Made by a program: the position numbers and the translations under genes
Notes under the pieces: model-generated
Database searches by the model: none
Told to the model about the DNA's origin: nothing
Seen by the model: the letters and a program-made list of their open reading frames with translations, nothing else
Origin: Acanthosepion pharaonis
Taxonomy: Eukaryota > Mollusca > Cephalopoda > Sepiida > Sepiidae
Direction of reading: 5' to 3'
Length of the DNA stretch: 64,000 nt
Assembly: GCA_903632075.3 (NCBI GenBank)
Contig: CAHIKZ030005437.1
Span: 1,788,501-1,852,500 of the forward strand
In this document: positions 31,901 to 42,789 of the stretch, piece by piece
How the letters are laid out: each line of letters starts with the position of its first letter
Numbering within the stretch: position 1 is the first letter of the stretch

Positions 31901-34900
31901 CTTTTCTCTGGCACTCCTTATTACTGGTTCCTATATTGTATTCATTTCTATGCTTGGTCAGCTCAGGAGATTTTTGTGGCCTAGCATATGTGCTGATTCC
32001 TTGAAGTTTTGAATTTTCCAATGGTGTTCTTTATCTATGATCTCAACATGACCCCACAGAGGGCGGTGATCTCCCTTCTCTCTCCATATGTGGCCAGCCA
32101 CGCCTGATTTTTCCACTTCGTGTTACAGCTTTCTGGTGTTCTTGAAGCCTTAAAAGGGTGTCCTGTCTCCCCATTATATTTCTTTCTGCAGCTGCACAGG
32201 ATAGCGTACACACAGTCTTTAGTCATGTTCCCCTCTATGGGGGGGGTCTTACTTGGGAGAGATATTTGCAAAGTGTCGTCAAGCTTTCGAAGGTTTTCCT
32301 GATGTTATATGGACCGCAGATCCTTTGTATTTTCTCTGATAACCCCTTCACATAAGGCAAACAGAATGTTTTCCGAGTGTTGTTTTCCTCCTCTTGCAAC
32401 TGCCTATCCCAGTTTTTTGGGGCTGCTGCAAAGTACCCAGGGTAGTTGTTACGTTGTAGGGTACTATTTATACTGACCAATTCTTCATCTAATGTCTCTG
32501 GCTCGCCACTTATGACTTTTGCTCAGTGTTGTAAGCAGCAGACGATCCCTTTCTTTATGCTGTATAGATGTGGGAGTTGAAATTTAGGCACTGTCCAGTG
32601 AATGTCGGTTTACAGTATACGGATATCTTGAACCTATGCTCTGTTCGAGATATTAGAACATCCAGGAATGGGAGTGTGTTGTTACTCTCTTTCTCCATTG
32701 TATCAAAGGTCTTATTGAGTCCACATGGTCCAGTAGAACCTAAACATCTTCCTGGTGTGGCCAGATTATGAAGGTGCCATCTATGTACCTTAACCATGTA
32801 GTTGGCTTTAGAGATATAGATTCTAATGCCATTTCCTCAAAGTATTCCATGTATATATTTGCCATTGCTAAGCCCTCATCCTGCCGATATATGTGTGATC
32901 TCATTCCAAAGTGTGTTGTTTGTGTAGAGAATGTCAACATCTCCATTAAATTATCTATTGGAATATTGGTCCATTCTTCTAGGAAATGAGTCAGAGGCCA
33001 ATCTGTCTCTGACTACTGAGAGTGAGTACCTTGGTGAACAAACTCACCACGTCCAAGTTGACCATCTGGTTGGATAGGATGGGAGCATATTTGATTATTC
33101 CCACAAAGTGGGCGAAGTTTCAGACATATGAAGGACACTTTCCAATCAATGCGTCAATTATATCTACAAGGAAGCAACTCAGAGGGTGGCACACAGAGCC
33201 TTGGCAACTAACAATCGGCCTGAGCGGAATAAAGTCTTTGTGAATCTTAGGGAGGTATACGTGAGGTAGCTTGGTGTAACACTGTGATAACTGCCTATAC
33301 ATCATGCATGAAGTTATCCTTGTTCTTGATTAGTATCTGTGACAGTTTGAATTCCGTTTTCATTGTAGGATCCTTTTTTTACTTTGCTGTAGCTACCATT
33401 GCTAATGAGGTCTTCCAGCTTTCTTGTATAATCTGATTTGTCCATCACTACAGTTGCATTGCCTTTTTTAGCCCGTAGTATGATGATGTTTTTGTTCCTC
33501 TGTAGGGATCTGATCACCAACCTCTCAAGTTTTGTTATGTTAGACTTGGGCGGGTTGGCCTTCTCCAAGGTTTGTCTCACCTTCCATCTCAGCTCATCTG
33601 CCTGAGCCTGAGGGATGCTCAAGGCCACCTCCTTGACTGGCAATGATGTCCAAGTATGGCACTCACCTGATGGTTGTGTCAAAGTTGAGACCCTTATTCA
33701 ATACGGACTCTTCAGAGGCACTCAGCTGATATTGGCTGATGTTGACTACTGATTTCACTGGTGGGTGATGGACCTTGTGTGTCACCTTCTGATCTTTCGA
33801 TCTATTTAATTTTTGTACTTGGTGAGCCTTGACTACATTGAATTCATGTCTGAAGGATTTATCCAGGTCATTTTGGATCCTTCTCTGATCTGCTTCATTA
33901 GTGATTCTGTTGGAGAAATCCTTGAGCCTCTGGGAGATATGAGCTTGTTGACTCTGTTTTATCCGATGATTGTACTGGATTCTCTCTTGGACAAGGGTGT
34001 TTCCCGCTTTTTCTGTGACCAGAGGAGCTCTCCTAGAATTGACGGGAAGTCTTGGTGCCAAACCTGAAGGGATGAGATGTAGGTCTCTGCATCCGTGTAT
34101 GTCAGATGGTTCGATATTCATGCCAGTTTCTGGTAGGATTTTTCAATTTGTCTCCATATTTTTGGTATATCAGGTCTGTACCGATCCTTCAGTATCTGTC
34201 TATATTTCTGAGATGAGGTATTATGTAGATTATTTACATTATTTGGACTATTGTCCTCATCTTTGTTGCCATATTTATTTCAACCTTTCGGCCTTTGTAC
34301 GCTCCGGCCTTCTTCAGGTGGTTAGAATGTTGAATATTCACCAGACTGTACCTGAATTTCAACTCTTACCATCCATACAGCATAAAGAAGAGGGACAATG
34401 CGCTGCTTACAACACTGAGCAAAAGTCGTAAGTGGCGACCCAGAGACATTACATAAAGAATTGGTCAGTATAAGTAGTACCCTATAATGTAACAACTACC
34501 CAGAGTACATGGCAGCAGCCCCAAAAACTGGGATAGGCGGGTACATGAGGAGGAAAAAAAACTCAGAAAATGGTCTGCCTGCCATATGTGAAGGGATTAT
34601 CAGAGAAAATACAAAGGATCTGTGGTCCATATAACATCAAAAGCTTGACGACACTTTGTAGATATCTCTCCTGAGTACGTGTGTATGCTATCCCATGCAG
34701 CTGCAGAAAGAAATATAAAGGGGAGACAGGCCACCCCCTTAAGGTAAGGCTTCAAGAACACCAGAAAGCTGTAACACGAGGGGAAGTGGAAAAATCACGC
34801 GTGGCTGACCACATATGGAGAGAGAAGGGAGATCACCGCCCTCTGTGGGATCAGGTTGAGATCAAGGACAAAGAACACCATTGGAAAATTCCTAAACTTA

Positions 34901-36794
34901 AGGAATCGGCACATATGCTAGGCCCCAAAAATCTCCTGAGACGACCAAGCATAGAAATGAATACAATATGGGAACCAGTAATGAGGAGTGCCAGAGAAAA
35001 GCAATAACAACAACAAAAATTGCAATATGAGCTCTGGTATAAACATAAATGATAACAGCAAAAATTGCAATATGAGCACTGGTAAAAAACGGTTGCTGAA
35101 GACAGATTTATAATACCCAGAAATGCCTTTATCCACACAGTGGATAAAGGCATTAATTAAATCCTAAGAGAGTGAGTTCAATACCTGGTTAAGTCAGTGG
35201 AGAACTTTCAGAGGGAAATTAACAGGAGATAACTGACATCCATCATGGAACTAGAACAGTCTACCCCAGTGAGTGAAATAAAGGGTTTAGTTTGACATTC
35301 CAACCACCTGAAGAAGGCCGGAGCGTACAACGGCTGAAACGTAATAAATATGGTGACAAGGATGAGGACAATAGTCGGAATAATGTAAATAATATTAAAT
35401 CAATGTTCAGTATTGTAATTTTAAACATTATAGGTGGTACAAAACTTCAATAATCCTTTTAAAAAAAAAAAAAAAAAAAGAAGAGAGAGAAAACAGACAT
35501 TTTAAAATTATATAAAATATACAATTGTACCCTTAGTTGCATTGAAACAATACTTAAAAGATATGGTGCTGATTTGACTTTGAATTATACGAAACGGACA
35601 TTTTTATTTTGTCTTTCAAAAATTAATTTTTACATACAGAAAATTATAAAAATTTAAAAAAGAGAATTTGACTGAACACTATTTACATTATTGAAAACTT
35701 TTACCGAAAAAAGGAAATTCTTATTAATGACAAAACAAAAAGAAAATATATAATTTGTCATAAGACTGAAATGAAAAAGGTAACATAACTTACATTTACA
35801 AAATCTCCTCCTTGCACCATGAAGTCTTTTATCACTCTAAAAAGATTAAAAAGAAGTTGATCACATCAAGTAAGACTAATCAATATTCATTAATAATCAC
35901 TATATTAAAAAAATGTCTTTCTTTTAATTTTTTTATAAAGTGATAACAGTTTATTATACAGTCTTTCAAATAAAAATTCCTTTACTAACCTGTGGAATGT
36001 GGATCCTTTGTAACCAATGGGCACTCCATCTTTCCTATATTCTCCAGTACAAAACTGCCTGTAATAAACGAAGCGACATAGTAGAATTTTCAACATTAAA
36101 CTGATGCAGATTCCTTTAAAAATTCTGATACACTATGAATCTAAGTTATAAAAAAAATTAAAAAAAAAAAATTCCGTATATTACACTATTAACAGAAAAC
36201 AAAAAACTTAAGGAATGGTGTCAAAAAGTTTAGATAAGCATTTTTGATCTTAAAAATAGCCAATATCTTAACTTCCAGATATTTAGGTCAGTTTTTTAAA
36301 GACAGGAAAGAATATTGACTTTCTCTACTTCTTTGTAGCATTAGCCTTTTTACAATGTTTCTATCCTACTTCAAAAAAAAAAAAAAAAAAAAAAACTTTC
36401 TTGTTATTTTCATAGAAAAAATCTGATTGATTTACAGATAATGCCCTCCCCTACACCAGGTAGAAATTAAAAAGCTATTAATTCCAAAATAAAGCCAATT
36501 ATAAGCATTTACTTGGAACTCAATATACATCACAAATATATGCTGGGTGGGTCATCAGTAATGTTAATACTGATAAAATACAGTCAAGATTTCTTAACAA
36601 AAAAAACACAAGATGCTGTGTGTATCTCACTCAGCTTGTGTGGCAGCACATTGGTTCCAAATTACAAACAGATTTTGACTGTAATTTTTGAGACTAAAGA
36701 AAGTGTTGGGTACCTCATATATGCTGTGTTATATGGGGCTTACAGTCATTGAACATGAATGGCTTTTGCTGTATTATATGGCTTGAAAAAAAAT

Positions 36795-36859
<65 letters not shown>

Positions 36860-39800
36860 ACACACAGTGCTAATTGGGAAAAAAAATTGTGTGACGTGTT
36901 TTATCCTTTAGGACTTCACTGGACTAAAGTATTGTTTATGTTGATGGAATGATATATATGTGTAGGAAAAGGTGGGGGCAATATAAAAATGCAAATGTTG
37001 CTTATAATTATGCACAGACAGGAAATGTTGGAATGCTGAAATTTTAAAGTTTTACATTTTTTTTTCTCTTTTAGATGTGTCTGGGTATGTAGTCAATCCA
37101 ATTTCATTCAGTTTTCTTAAATGGTTTTTTTTTGGTATTTTTTAAAATCACTTATTATTAAGTATCGCACATTATAATAATAGAAGATCTGCCAAGAAAG
37201 GTGAAATGTTGTAAGAAACTGAACACAAATTTACTGTAGATGACGTAGTGGTCAAAACACTTTTTATACACTGAGTAAATTGCTTTCTATTAATAAAGAT
37301 GCATTTTCTTTTAATCCAAATTATAGTCAAACTCATTACGGTGAATAACAGTGTGTTTTTGTAGTGGATCTATTTTGGGTTCCTATAATTTTTTTATTTA
37401 AATTTCTAGAGGTTTCTCCTATGTATTCATTGTAAATTCTTCCTTCAGGTTTCAGCTTATTATTTTGATTTGTATTAAGTCTCTTATTGTTTTGGAAGTA
37501 GTTGTAACAAATTTTAAAATGAAACTTAGATAAATTATTTTCAATTGTAGTTGTGATAGAGTTGATAAGTAGAATAATATCTTAATTTGTTGGATTTGCC
37601 TGAATGATTCATTTGTCTATTTTGAAATATTTTACAAGCTTTGTTTTGCATTGAATATAAAATAATTAGGATATTGGAGGAGCTTAAAAGTATTTTCAAT
37701 GTATTTCTTCTCAGAATGTAGATTCTGGGAACTACAAATTCTGAGTGCTCTTAAATAAAGCCCAATAAGTACTCTGGATTTTATTTTGTTGTTATGGTGA
37801 GAATAAAAATCATGTGATCATTGATTTGTGATAGTTTTAGGTTATTATCAGTATGGTGTAACATAATAGGTAATGTGTTATTTGTTTCTGTTTTGTAAGT
37901 AAATTCTATTGTATGTTTGAATTTATTTAGTTTATCTACAAGGTCAGGTAATGTAGTTTTGTTGGGTTATATTAATAGAGCGCCATCAATATATCTATAT
38001 AATAAATGTGAATATCAGTGTGTCACACTTTTTCAATTAAAAGAACAATTCTCTAACTTTCAATAGCTCATGTTACAGAAATTTTGGATTTCCATTTTTA
38101 TTACTGCGATCATTTTCAGTGATTTTTTTTCATAATTTTTTGCGACAATCTTTTTGCACCATAATTTTAATAATTTTGAAATAAATTTGGGAATAACTGA
38201 AATTGTGAAATCCAGTGAAAGTCACCCATGAAATAAAAATAATTGTTTGTATGGAAAGTAAGGACCTACATACATCAAATTATCTTTAACCTTTCAAAAG
38301 GTAAGCTTGAGTGTTAATACAATACTTAAATGCAATGATCAAATTTGAGTTATTCTGTAGTTTATTGTTGCTTATTGCATATGGCAGCAGTATGCCTCAC
38401 AAAAAGAAATCTCCGCCAACAGAGGACCAGATTGCAATCAAAAGAACCAAGGCTACAGTGAGGTAAAGAAAGACCCCTGCAAATGAACCCCCAGATCAAA
38501 CGACAGCCAGGAGAGCTTCCAATGCTGAGAATATACAGAGACTTTCAAACTCCTGAACAAGCTGAAGGCCCAATCAAGAGCCCTTGGCAGGAGCTAGCTT
38601 AAATACCACCCTATTGGACGGCTTTTAAGCTAGTCAGAAATATGTTGTTTACCTAAACTACTCAGGAAAGGACCAGATTCAAGAAAATCTTAGAAAAGAC
38701 AAACTAAAACCCCACTCAGAGGTGAACCCATTGGTAATTGTTTTTCATTTCAATAATTTGCCTAACATATAACAAATATATAAAAATTTATATATTACAT
38801 TTTCCCATACAGTACTAATATAACATTTATCTTGAGCCTTAATATACTAATCACATCTCTCACAAAACTCGTATAATATAACATTTCCGAATCAGGTTCA
38901 GAAGCAGCATACTCCATTTATTCTAGTAATGCATTATTTATTAGTAGAGAAAAAAAAGAAATTTTCTTGTGCAGTGTTGTCTTACTAATTCCTTGAAAAA
39001 TATTAATTCAAATGAAAAATTACTTGCAATCCTTGGAGAAAAATCATGGCACAATATATTTAAATAAGTATAATTATCAGTTTCATCTCACATCAACCCA
39101 ATATTTCAGTCTTAGATTGAAGTTTAATTAAATAGACTGATATTGGCTTTACAAAGAAACAATGTGCTTTTCTCAGTTTTCAAGTTTAATGAACTCACCT
39201 AAAATTTTCTGCTGTTCTAGGAACAGCATCTGCAAACAATTCAAATTTGATACGTCCAACTTCCTGAAAACATACCAATAGTGAAATATGAATATTTTTA
39301 GGCAGAAAATGTTAATAATTAGAAGTTTTAGAAATATAATGTATTTTGTAAAAACTTAAGTCTGTGATAATTTTATTAAACTTTACAGAGATACTAACTA
39401 TAATGAAAATTTTTCCTACATGTTTATATTGCAGAGAAGTCAATAGATAGAAACAAATTTTACTAAATAAGTTTCCTTATTTGATATTTATAAAAAACAA
39501 ATCAATATTTCTGTGTGGAAACAGTTCAGCTAAACTTTATGTATCATTTATTTACAGTTATTTTTCTAGTACAATGTTCTAAATGATTTTTAAAAAAATT
39601 TTAAATTTAGGAAAAAAAAAAAAAAAAAAAGAATCTATGTAATTTTTCTTTTAGTGGAAAAATGGTTTCATTTACTGACAGTAAATATATGCAGTATATT
39701 TTTGAAAAATAAATCAGTTAATTTCAACCAAGCTACAAATCTCTTTGCCTATTGTCAAGAAAACCAGGTTTACATTTAAAAGTGAACTTCATGTTTGGAA

Positions 39801-42340
39801 AAATTTAATGATAATGACTATTATAACCTATTAACTATCAGTAGTTGTGAAAATTTCATGGTTTTCCAATTTAAATTTTCTGATGAATCATAATTCTTAA
39901 TTTAATAACTGATTAAACTTCTTGCAAGTTGCATCACTATAAAATACCTTTAGAAATTCTATTGTATCGTTAAATATTTGAGAAACGAAATATTGCAATA
40001 ACAATCATAAGTGAATCACTGAATACAGGCCATTGCAGTAAAGATTAAAAACTGACAAGGTTTTTCATTTTACTGAAGCAGATAAATGCATTAGAGCATC
40101 TTTAAAATAATAATAAAGTTGAGACTAACAGTATTTTGATAAATGCCTATTTCACAGGTTTTAAGTTTTCATGAATTCCTGTTGATATAATTTTATCTTA
40201 AAATCTGACGAGGTGATGATTCAAGTGTGTGTACTGAGGGGAAGGGGGAGAAAACTATAAAAGCAACCCATGATGTTAAAGAGAAGGAAGGAAAACTAAT
40301 GGTAGGATTTGCTACCAGAAGCATGAACCTACAAGAGCAACATAAACAGAGGCATTCACATGAGGAATAAGCAAAAGAATAAAAGGACTAGATTCAATAG
40401 CTTTGAGGTGTATATCAGGGAGTGTCTAAAGTGGTGAATTATATCTAGGAGAAACACAAGTGAACTGATAGAAAAAAATCTTGGTTGGCTGTGTAAGTTG
40501 ACATTGTTAACTCCCTTAGTTGGCAATTCAAAATATAAGGTAAAAAAAAAAAAAAAAACGCTTCAACCTTGCTTTTAGTAAGTAAGTATCTCATAATTAC
40601 AAAAAATAACTATTATAAACTCCCATGGAGGGATTGATGAGTTAAATGTACCCACTTGTCAAAGTAACCTACCTAATTAGGTTGTGTAAAAAGTCAGAAA
40701 GAGTCTGAGTGATGATGAATGAAATTACGTATTGATTGACAACATCCAGAAATCACTACAAAAAACAAAGTTACCAATGAATGAATGTCAGGATCAAATT
40801 GACAAAAAAGAAAAAAAATCCTTATCAGAAATATGGAAGATCATTGTTTTCAGAATTTGGATTAGTTTTTTTTTTTTTTAAAACTAAAAAATTCTAAATG
40901 ATTTTTTTTCATCCTAGTGACTTAAAAACGTAGAGCATACCATTGAGAAAGACACCCTTGGATTAAAGTAGTTTGCTAAAACCACAACAAATACATCCAA
41001 ATTCAGAGTCACAAATACCCTGGTGCCATTGTAGCATTCTACATTTGGTGGACCATGGGTATATCAGTCTACATTACAATGTGAGATGGAGTAATATTAA
41101 AAAACAGAATCTTTTTAGCTGATAATTTTTCTCTCAAGCTGAAGATATACCAGCACCAGAGTGTAAAGGAGATACCGAGAGATAGCATCATTCGCCCGCT
41201 GTGAAAGGAATTTGTGTGGCATCGTGCATTGTTTGTAGCCATAAACGGAGTTGATTTCAGTGTGATTCGAACCTGAACCTCGCATTAACCAGTTGCGATT
41301 GATTTATCAAAGTAAAAGAATGATCAATATCGACACCAGCGTTTTGGAGAAAGGCATTCTTAATGGCGTTTTTGAAAGGACAGTGGGCAAGAAAAAACTG
41401 AGGAGATGAGAGACCGGGTTTCTTTCCGTTTTGTATTTTAGTTCACTTTCTTTTTATCTTAGAGAGAAAGATTCTAGCGTATTCGAAAAACGTGAAAGTA
41501 AAAACCAATCCAGAATTTAAGTAGCTTTAATGACCATGAAAGCAGATCCCTTTGAAGAAATGTTTCATACAAACAAAAGACATAACAACATCTTTGTAAT
41601 TTGCGATATTGGTTAAAAAAAAAAAAAACAACAACAACAACAATGTGTGAATATCACAAAAAAAATTCCTCCTCTATTATTATATAATTTGCTAAAAAAA
41701 CTGTTAGTGTTAATAATGCTTTGCTTGGCCTGGTACTGAAATGTTCAGAAAAGCAATTTGAGTTTGACCCGAGTTTTACTTTTTTTGTCTGATATTCATA
41801 TCCAATTAAAACTGGTTACATTATTTTTGTATGTCATTTTTTAACACGTTCATTCCTAAATCCTACATAAATATTTTATCTCGTCATAGTGTATTTAAAA
41901 TTGACTCAGGTTGTTGATTATTGTCGCTGCTTGCGTGTTTTTCGTTTGACTTTTTTGCATACGTTTGGTTTCAAAATGACATCTCCATGTTGGGTGTTCA
42001 CATGATGTTCCACAATTGTGACGGGAACCTAAAATTAATATTTAATTTAAGTGAAGGCCCAGTTAGATTAACCGTGAATTCCCTAACGAAATTCGGCAGG
42101 AAGTTTCAACAATCTCAAAAAAATATAGTATGGTACGATCATAAAACAACTTACGAAATGAAAAATATGTACTTCATTCTCATGCGTACAATCACACAAG
42201 AGCTGATAAGATTATTATGTAAACTTAGTATCACTTAAAACGTAATCATTGATGTGAAAACGACTTACTGTGGTGCCAATTGTAATATCAAAGAAAACAA
42301 TCGGATTGTTTGGATTCGTAACTTTGTCGCCTGCCGCCAT
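28827..42340 (-). CDS. PPIH: Cyclophilin H, peptidyl-prolyl isomerase of the U4/U6.U5 snRNP (7 coding exons)
   Basis: Joining 42340-42269, 39263-39199, 36058-35990, 35836-35794, 29804-29712, 29603-29516 and 28936-28827 gives 179 aa without interruption; human PPIH is 177 aa. The product is a single cyclophilin domain. It carries FHRVIKDFMVQGGDF with the catalytic Arg (R69) and Gln, the NGCQFFITC block and DGKHVVFG. It ends [21 protein letters not shown], the tail typical of PPIH and not of cyclophilin A. Known role: prolyl isomerase/chaperone bound to PRPF4-PRPF3 in the tri-snRNP. Residue 135 is Phe where human PPIH and cyclophilin A have Trp (cyclophilin A W121). Intron 4 contains a 3.87-kb Penelope insertion and intron 2 a Penelope relic. 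Convergent with SEC20. Confidence 0.96.
29516..29603 (-). CDS. PPIH: PPIH coding exon 6
   Basis: Encodes ANSGKDTNGCQFFITCAKCD and FLDGKHVVF. Acceptor TTTCTAG, donor GTAAGT. It carries the Trp-to-Phe change. Confidence 0.96.
29712..29804 (-). CDS. PPIH: PPIH coding exon 5
   Basis: 31 codons, GDGTGVMSIFGSIFADEN to GPGMLSM, phase 0. Acceptor CTAG, donor GTAAAT. Confidence 0.95.
30269..30295. repeat. Poly(A) run
   Basis: Twenty-seven consecutive A. Confidence 0.95.
30480..31240 (-). pseudogene. Tc1-like transposase relic in PPIH intron 4
   Basis: Broken minus-strand frames show a segment resembling the acidic-core block (NNVTAHSAQLTIDHITK, near 30685-30630), and further on a decayed IPGINPIENLW-like block (30580-30550). 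The order is right for a Tc1 transposase, but many stops are present and no terminal repeats were found. Confidence 0.45.
31511..31522. repeat. 12-bp target site duplication of Penelope composite (left)
   Basis: TATTAAATCAAT, repeated at 35393-35404. Confidence 0.85.
31523..31660 (-). repeat. Penelope terminal repeat unit (pLTR), left
   Basis: Begins CTGTCTATATTTCTGAGATG, then TGTCCTCATC and a diverged GTTTCAGC...GCACC segment. Direct repeat of 34195-34330. Confidence 0.8.
31741..31792 (-). promoter_or_regulatory. tRNA-like pol III A/B-box module in Penelope 3' region (minus copy)
   Basis: On the minus strand TGGCACAGTGG (31792-31782) fits the A box and GTTCAATAC (31749-31741) fits the B-box core exactly, with about 32 bases between, a tRNA-like spacing. 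Confidence 0.55.
32035..32271 (-). pseudogene. GIY-YIG endonuclease domain of Penelope element, frameshifted
   Basis: Reads DCVYAILCSCRKKYNGETGH, corresponding to DCVYxIPCSCxKxYxGETG, the GIY-YIG-type nuclease start of Penelope polyproteins. It then loses frame. The intact-frame homologue is the plus copy at 34681-35007. Confidence 0.8.
32235..32946 (-). pseudogene. Penelope reverse transcriptase, palm to thumb, catalytic motif mutated
   Basis: Three frames in succession give EGLAMANIYMEYFEEMAL, TTWLRYIDGTFIIWPH, TMEKESNNTLPFLDVLISR with KISVYCKPTFTGQCLNFNSH, then LPYVKGLSEKIQRICGPYNI. The YIDG sequence corresponds to the catalytic YxDD motif; its second Asp is Gly. The enzyme would be inactive even without the frameshifts. 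Confidence 0.85.
33120..33305 (-). pseudogene. Penelope reverse transcriptase, fingers (LPKIHK ... PLRPIVS)
   Basis: Encodes LPHVYLPKIHKDFIPLRPIV followed by a Gly-Ser-rich segment. The LPKxHK and LRPIVS blocks are diagnostic of Penelope-type reverse transcriptases. Confidence 0.85.
33314..34121 (-). pseudogene. Penelope polyprotein N-terminal part
   Basis: Two frames overlap near 33670. The first (34121-33663) is helical and ends VLNKGLNF, the conserved LxKGLxF block. The second (33682-33314) continues with NIIILRAKKGNATVVMDKSD, matching the DKGxxxVxxDxxxY block before the fingers domain. One frameshift separates them. Confidence 0.8.
34195..34330 (-). repeat. Penelope terminal repeat unit (pLTR), internal
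   Basis: Contains CTGTCTATATTTCTGAGATG, GGACTATTGTCCTCATC, CTTTCGGCC and GCTCCGGCCTTCTTCAGG. It directly repeats 31523-31660 and is the inverse of 35270-35392. Confidence 0.85.
34440..35007 (+). pseudogene. Penelope 3' coding fragment with GIY-YIG nuclease domain
   Basis: The 34681-35007 segment has an open frame beginning MYAIPCSCRKKYKGETGHPL, then VRLQEHQKAVTRGEVEKSRV and ADHIWREKGDHRPLWDQVEI, ending WEPVMRSAREKQ. This is the C-terminal nuclease of the Penelope polyprotein, in the opposite orientation to the larger copy. Upstream (34560-34675) the LPYxxGLSEKIQRIC...NIKSLTTLCRYLS block is readable but frame-broken. Confidence 0.85.
35140..35200 (+). promoter_or_regulatory. tRNA-like module in Penelope 3' region (plus copy, A box altered)
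   Basis: GTTCAATAC near 35189 fits the B-box core. The A-box position reads CCACACAGTGG, with the leading T-G-G changed. Confidence 0.4.
35270..35392 (+). repeat. Penelope terminal repeat unit (pLTR), right
   Basis: Contains CACCTGAAGAAGGCCGGAGC, ACGGCTGAAACG and GATGAGGACAATAGTCGGAA; the inverse of 34195-34330 and of the left end. Confidence 0.85.
35393..35404. repeat. 12-bp target site duplication of Penelope composite (right)
   Basis: TATTAAATCAAT, identical to 31511-31522. Confidence 0.85.
35794..35836 (-). CDS. PPIH: PPIH coding exon 4
   Basis: 43 bases, VIKDFMVQGGDFVN plus one base of the preceding Arg codon. Acceptor TTTTTAG, donor GTAAGT. Confidence 0.95.
35990..36058 (-). CDS. PPIH: PPIH coding exon 3
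   Basis: QFCTGEYRKDGVPIGYKGST and FHR with the catalytic Arg split over the intron. Acceptor TTATTACAG, donor GTTAGT. Confidence 0.95.
36797..36866. repeat. (TA)n then (CA)n compound microsatellite
   Basis: About 27 TA units, then CACACATACACACACA. Confidence 0.98.
37340..38020 (-). pseudogene. Second Penelope-like reverse transcriptase relic, different family
   Basis: Minus-strand frames give YRYIDGALLI, then LPDLVDKLNKFKHTIEFTYK, NNTLPIML, and after frameshifts GFI*EHSEFVV..RIYILRRNTL. These correspond to the YVDD, NSLPFLD and LFLRALRxC blocks of Penelope enzymes of a different lineage. The catalytic motif again reads YIDG. It lies in PPIH intron 2 and has no clear ends. Confidence 0.55.
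38395..38560 (+). other. Short coding-like segment of unknown origin
   Basis: Less AT-rich than its surroundings. Frame +1 reads MPHKKKSPPTEDQIAIKRTK, then stops after about 24 codons, with basic sequence continuing in the same frame. This is like the start of a transposon accessory protein. No family assigned. Confidence 0.25.
39199..39263 (-). CDS. PPIH: PPIH coding exon 2
   Basis: EVGRIKFELFADAVPRTAEN and FR; acceptor TATGTTTTCAG, donor GTGAGT. Confidence 0.95.
39264..42268 (-). other. PPIH intron 1, nothing recognised
   Basis: 3 kb of AT-rich sequence. A 105-aa + strand frame at 41921-42238 shows no domain. Short (AAC)n at 41629-41643. Confidence 0.5.
42269..42340 (-). CDS. PPIH: PPIH coding exon 1
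   Basis: 24 codons, MAAGDKVTNPNNPIVFFDIT and IGTT, donor GTAAGT. The start ATG lies in a short GC-richer patch (GCCGCCAT on the + strand). Confidence 0.95.
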
Positions 42341-42789
42341 ATTTTCCAACCGGTGTGAAGTCAAGGGAGATAACTAAGAAGTAAAAATTGTAATTTATTG
42401 AAATTGAAAGTTTTAGACATACAAGCGATTTTTAAAAGAGGAATTAATCTAATTTTGGGGTGTTCTAATATAACAGTTAACTTTGAAATCATCAAATAAG
42501 TTTTCGATACTGCTTTACTGGAAGAATTGCTTAAAAATTGGTTAATTTCTTTCTTGTACCTTGAATTTTATTTTATGTTTGAATAAAAGAACTGGCTGAA
42601 CAATGGTCAGATGCTGCAGATGAAATAAGTAAAAACTATAAAAATTAGAAAATATTCATCAGAGTGAGAAGATATTAAAAAAAATTATAATGGTTTAAAT
42701 CTTATTTGTGAAAACTACTTTCTCGAACTTAAAATATATTTTCTTGGAAAATGAACAATACCTGAATCTAAGGAAGCTCTCTTTTCAAA

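Larger units (their letters stand above)
31523..35392. mobile_element. Penelope-like element composite (inverted partial dimer)
   Basis: A 3.87-kb insertion bounded by a perfect 12-bp duplication. The left 2.8 kb (31523-34330) is a minus-strand Penelope element with two directly repeated terminal units (31523-31660 and 34195-34330) around a decayed polyprotein. The right 1.05 kb (about 34336-35392) is a plus-strand, 5'-truncated copy with the GIY-YIG domain, 3' region and terminal unit. The outer ends are therefore inverted copies of each other. Both parts share the target duplication, so they probably inserted as one unit. This inverted partial-copy arrangement is a known habit of Penelope elements. 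Confidence 0.85.

Noticed and set aside
31511..35404. Two independent Penelope insertions side by side
   Set aside because: Only one pair of target duplications flanks the whole unit and none was found at the internal junction near 34331.
41921..42238. 105-aa open frame antisense to PPIH intron 1
   Set aside because: No domain, no splice or codon signal; AT-rich intronic sequence can be open by chance.
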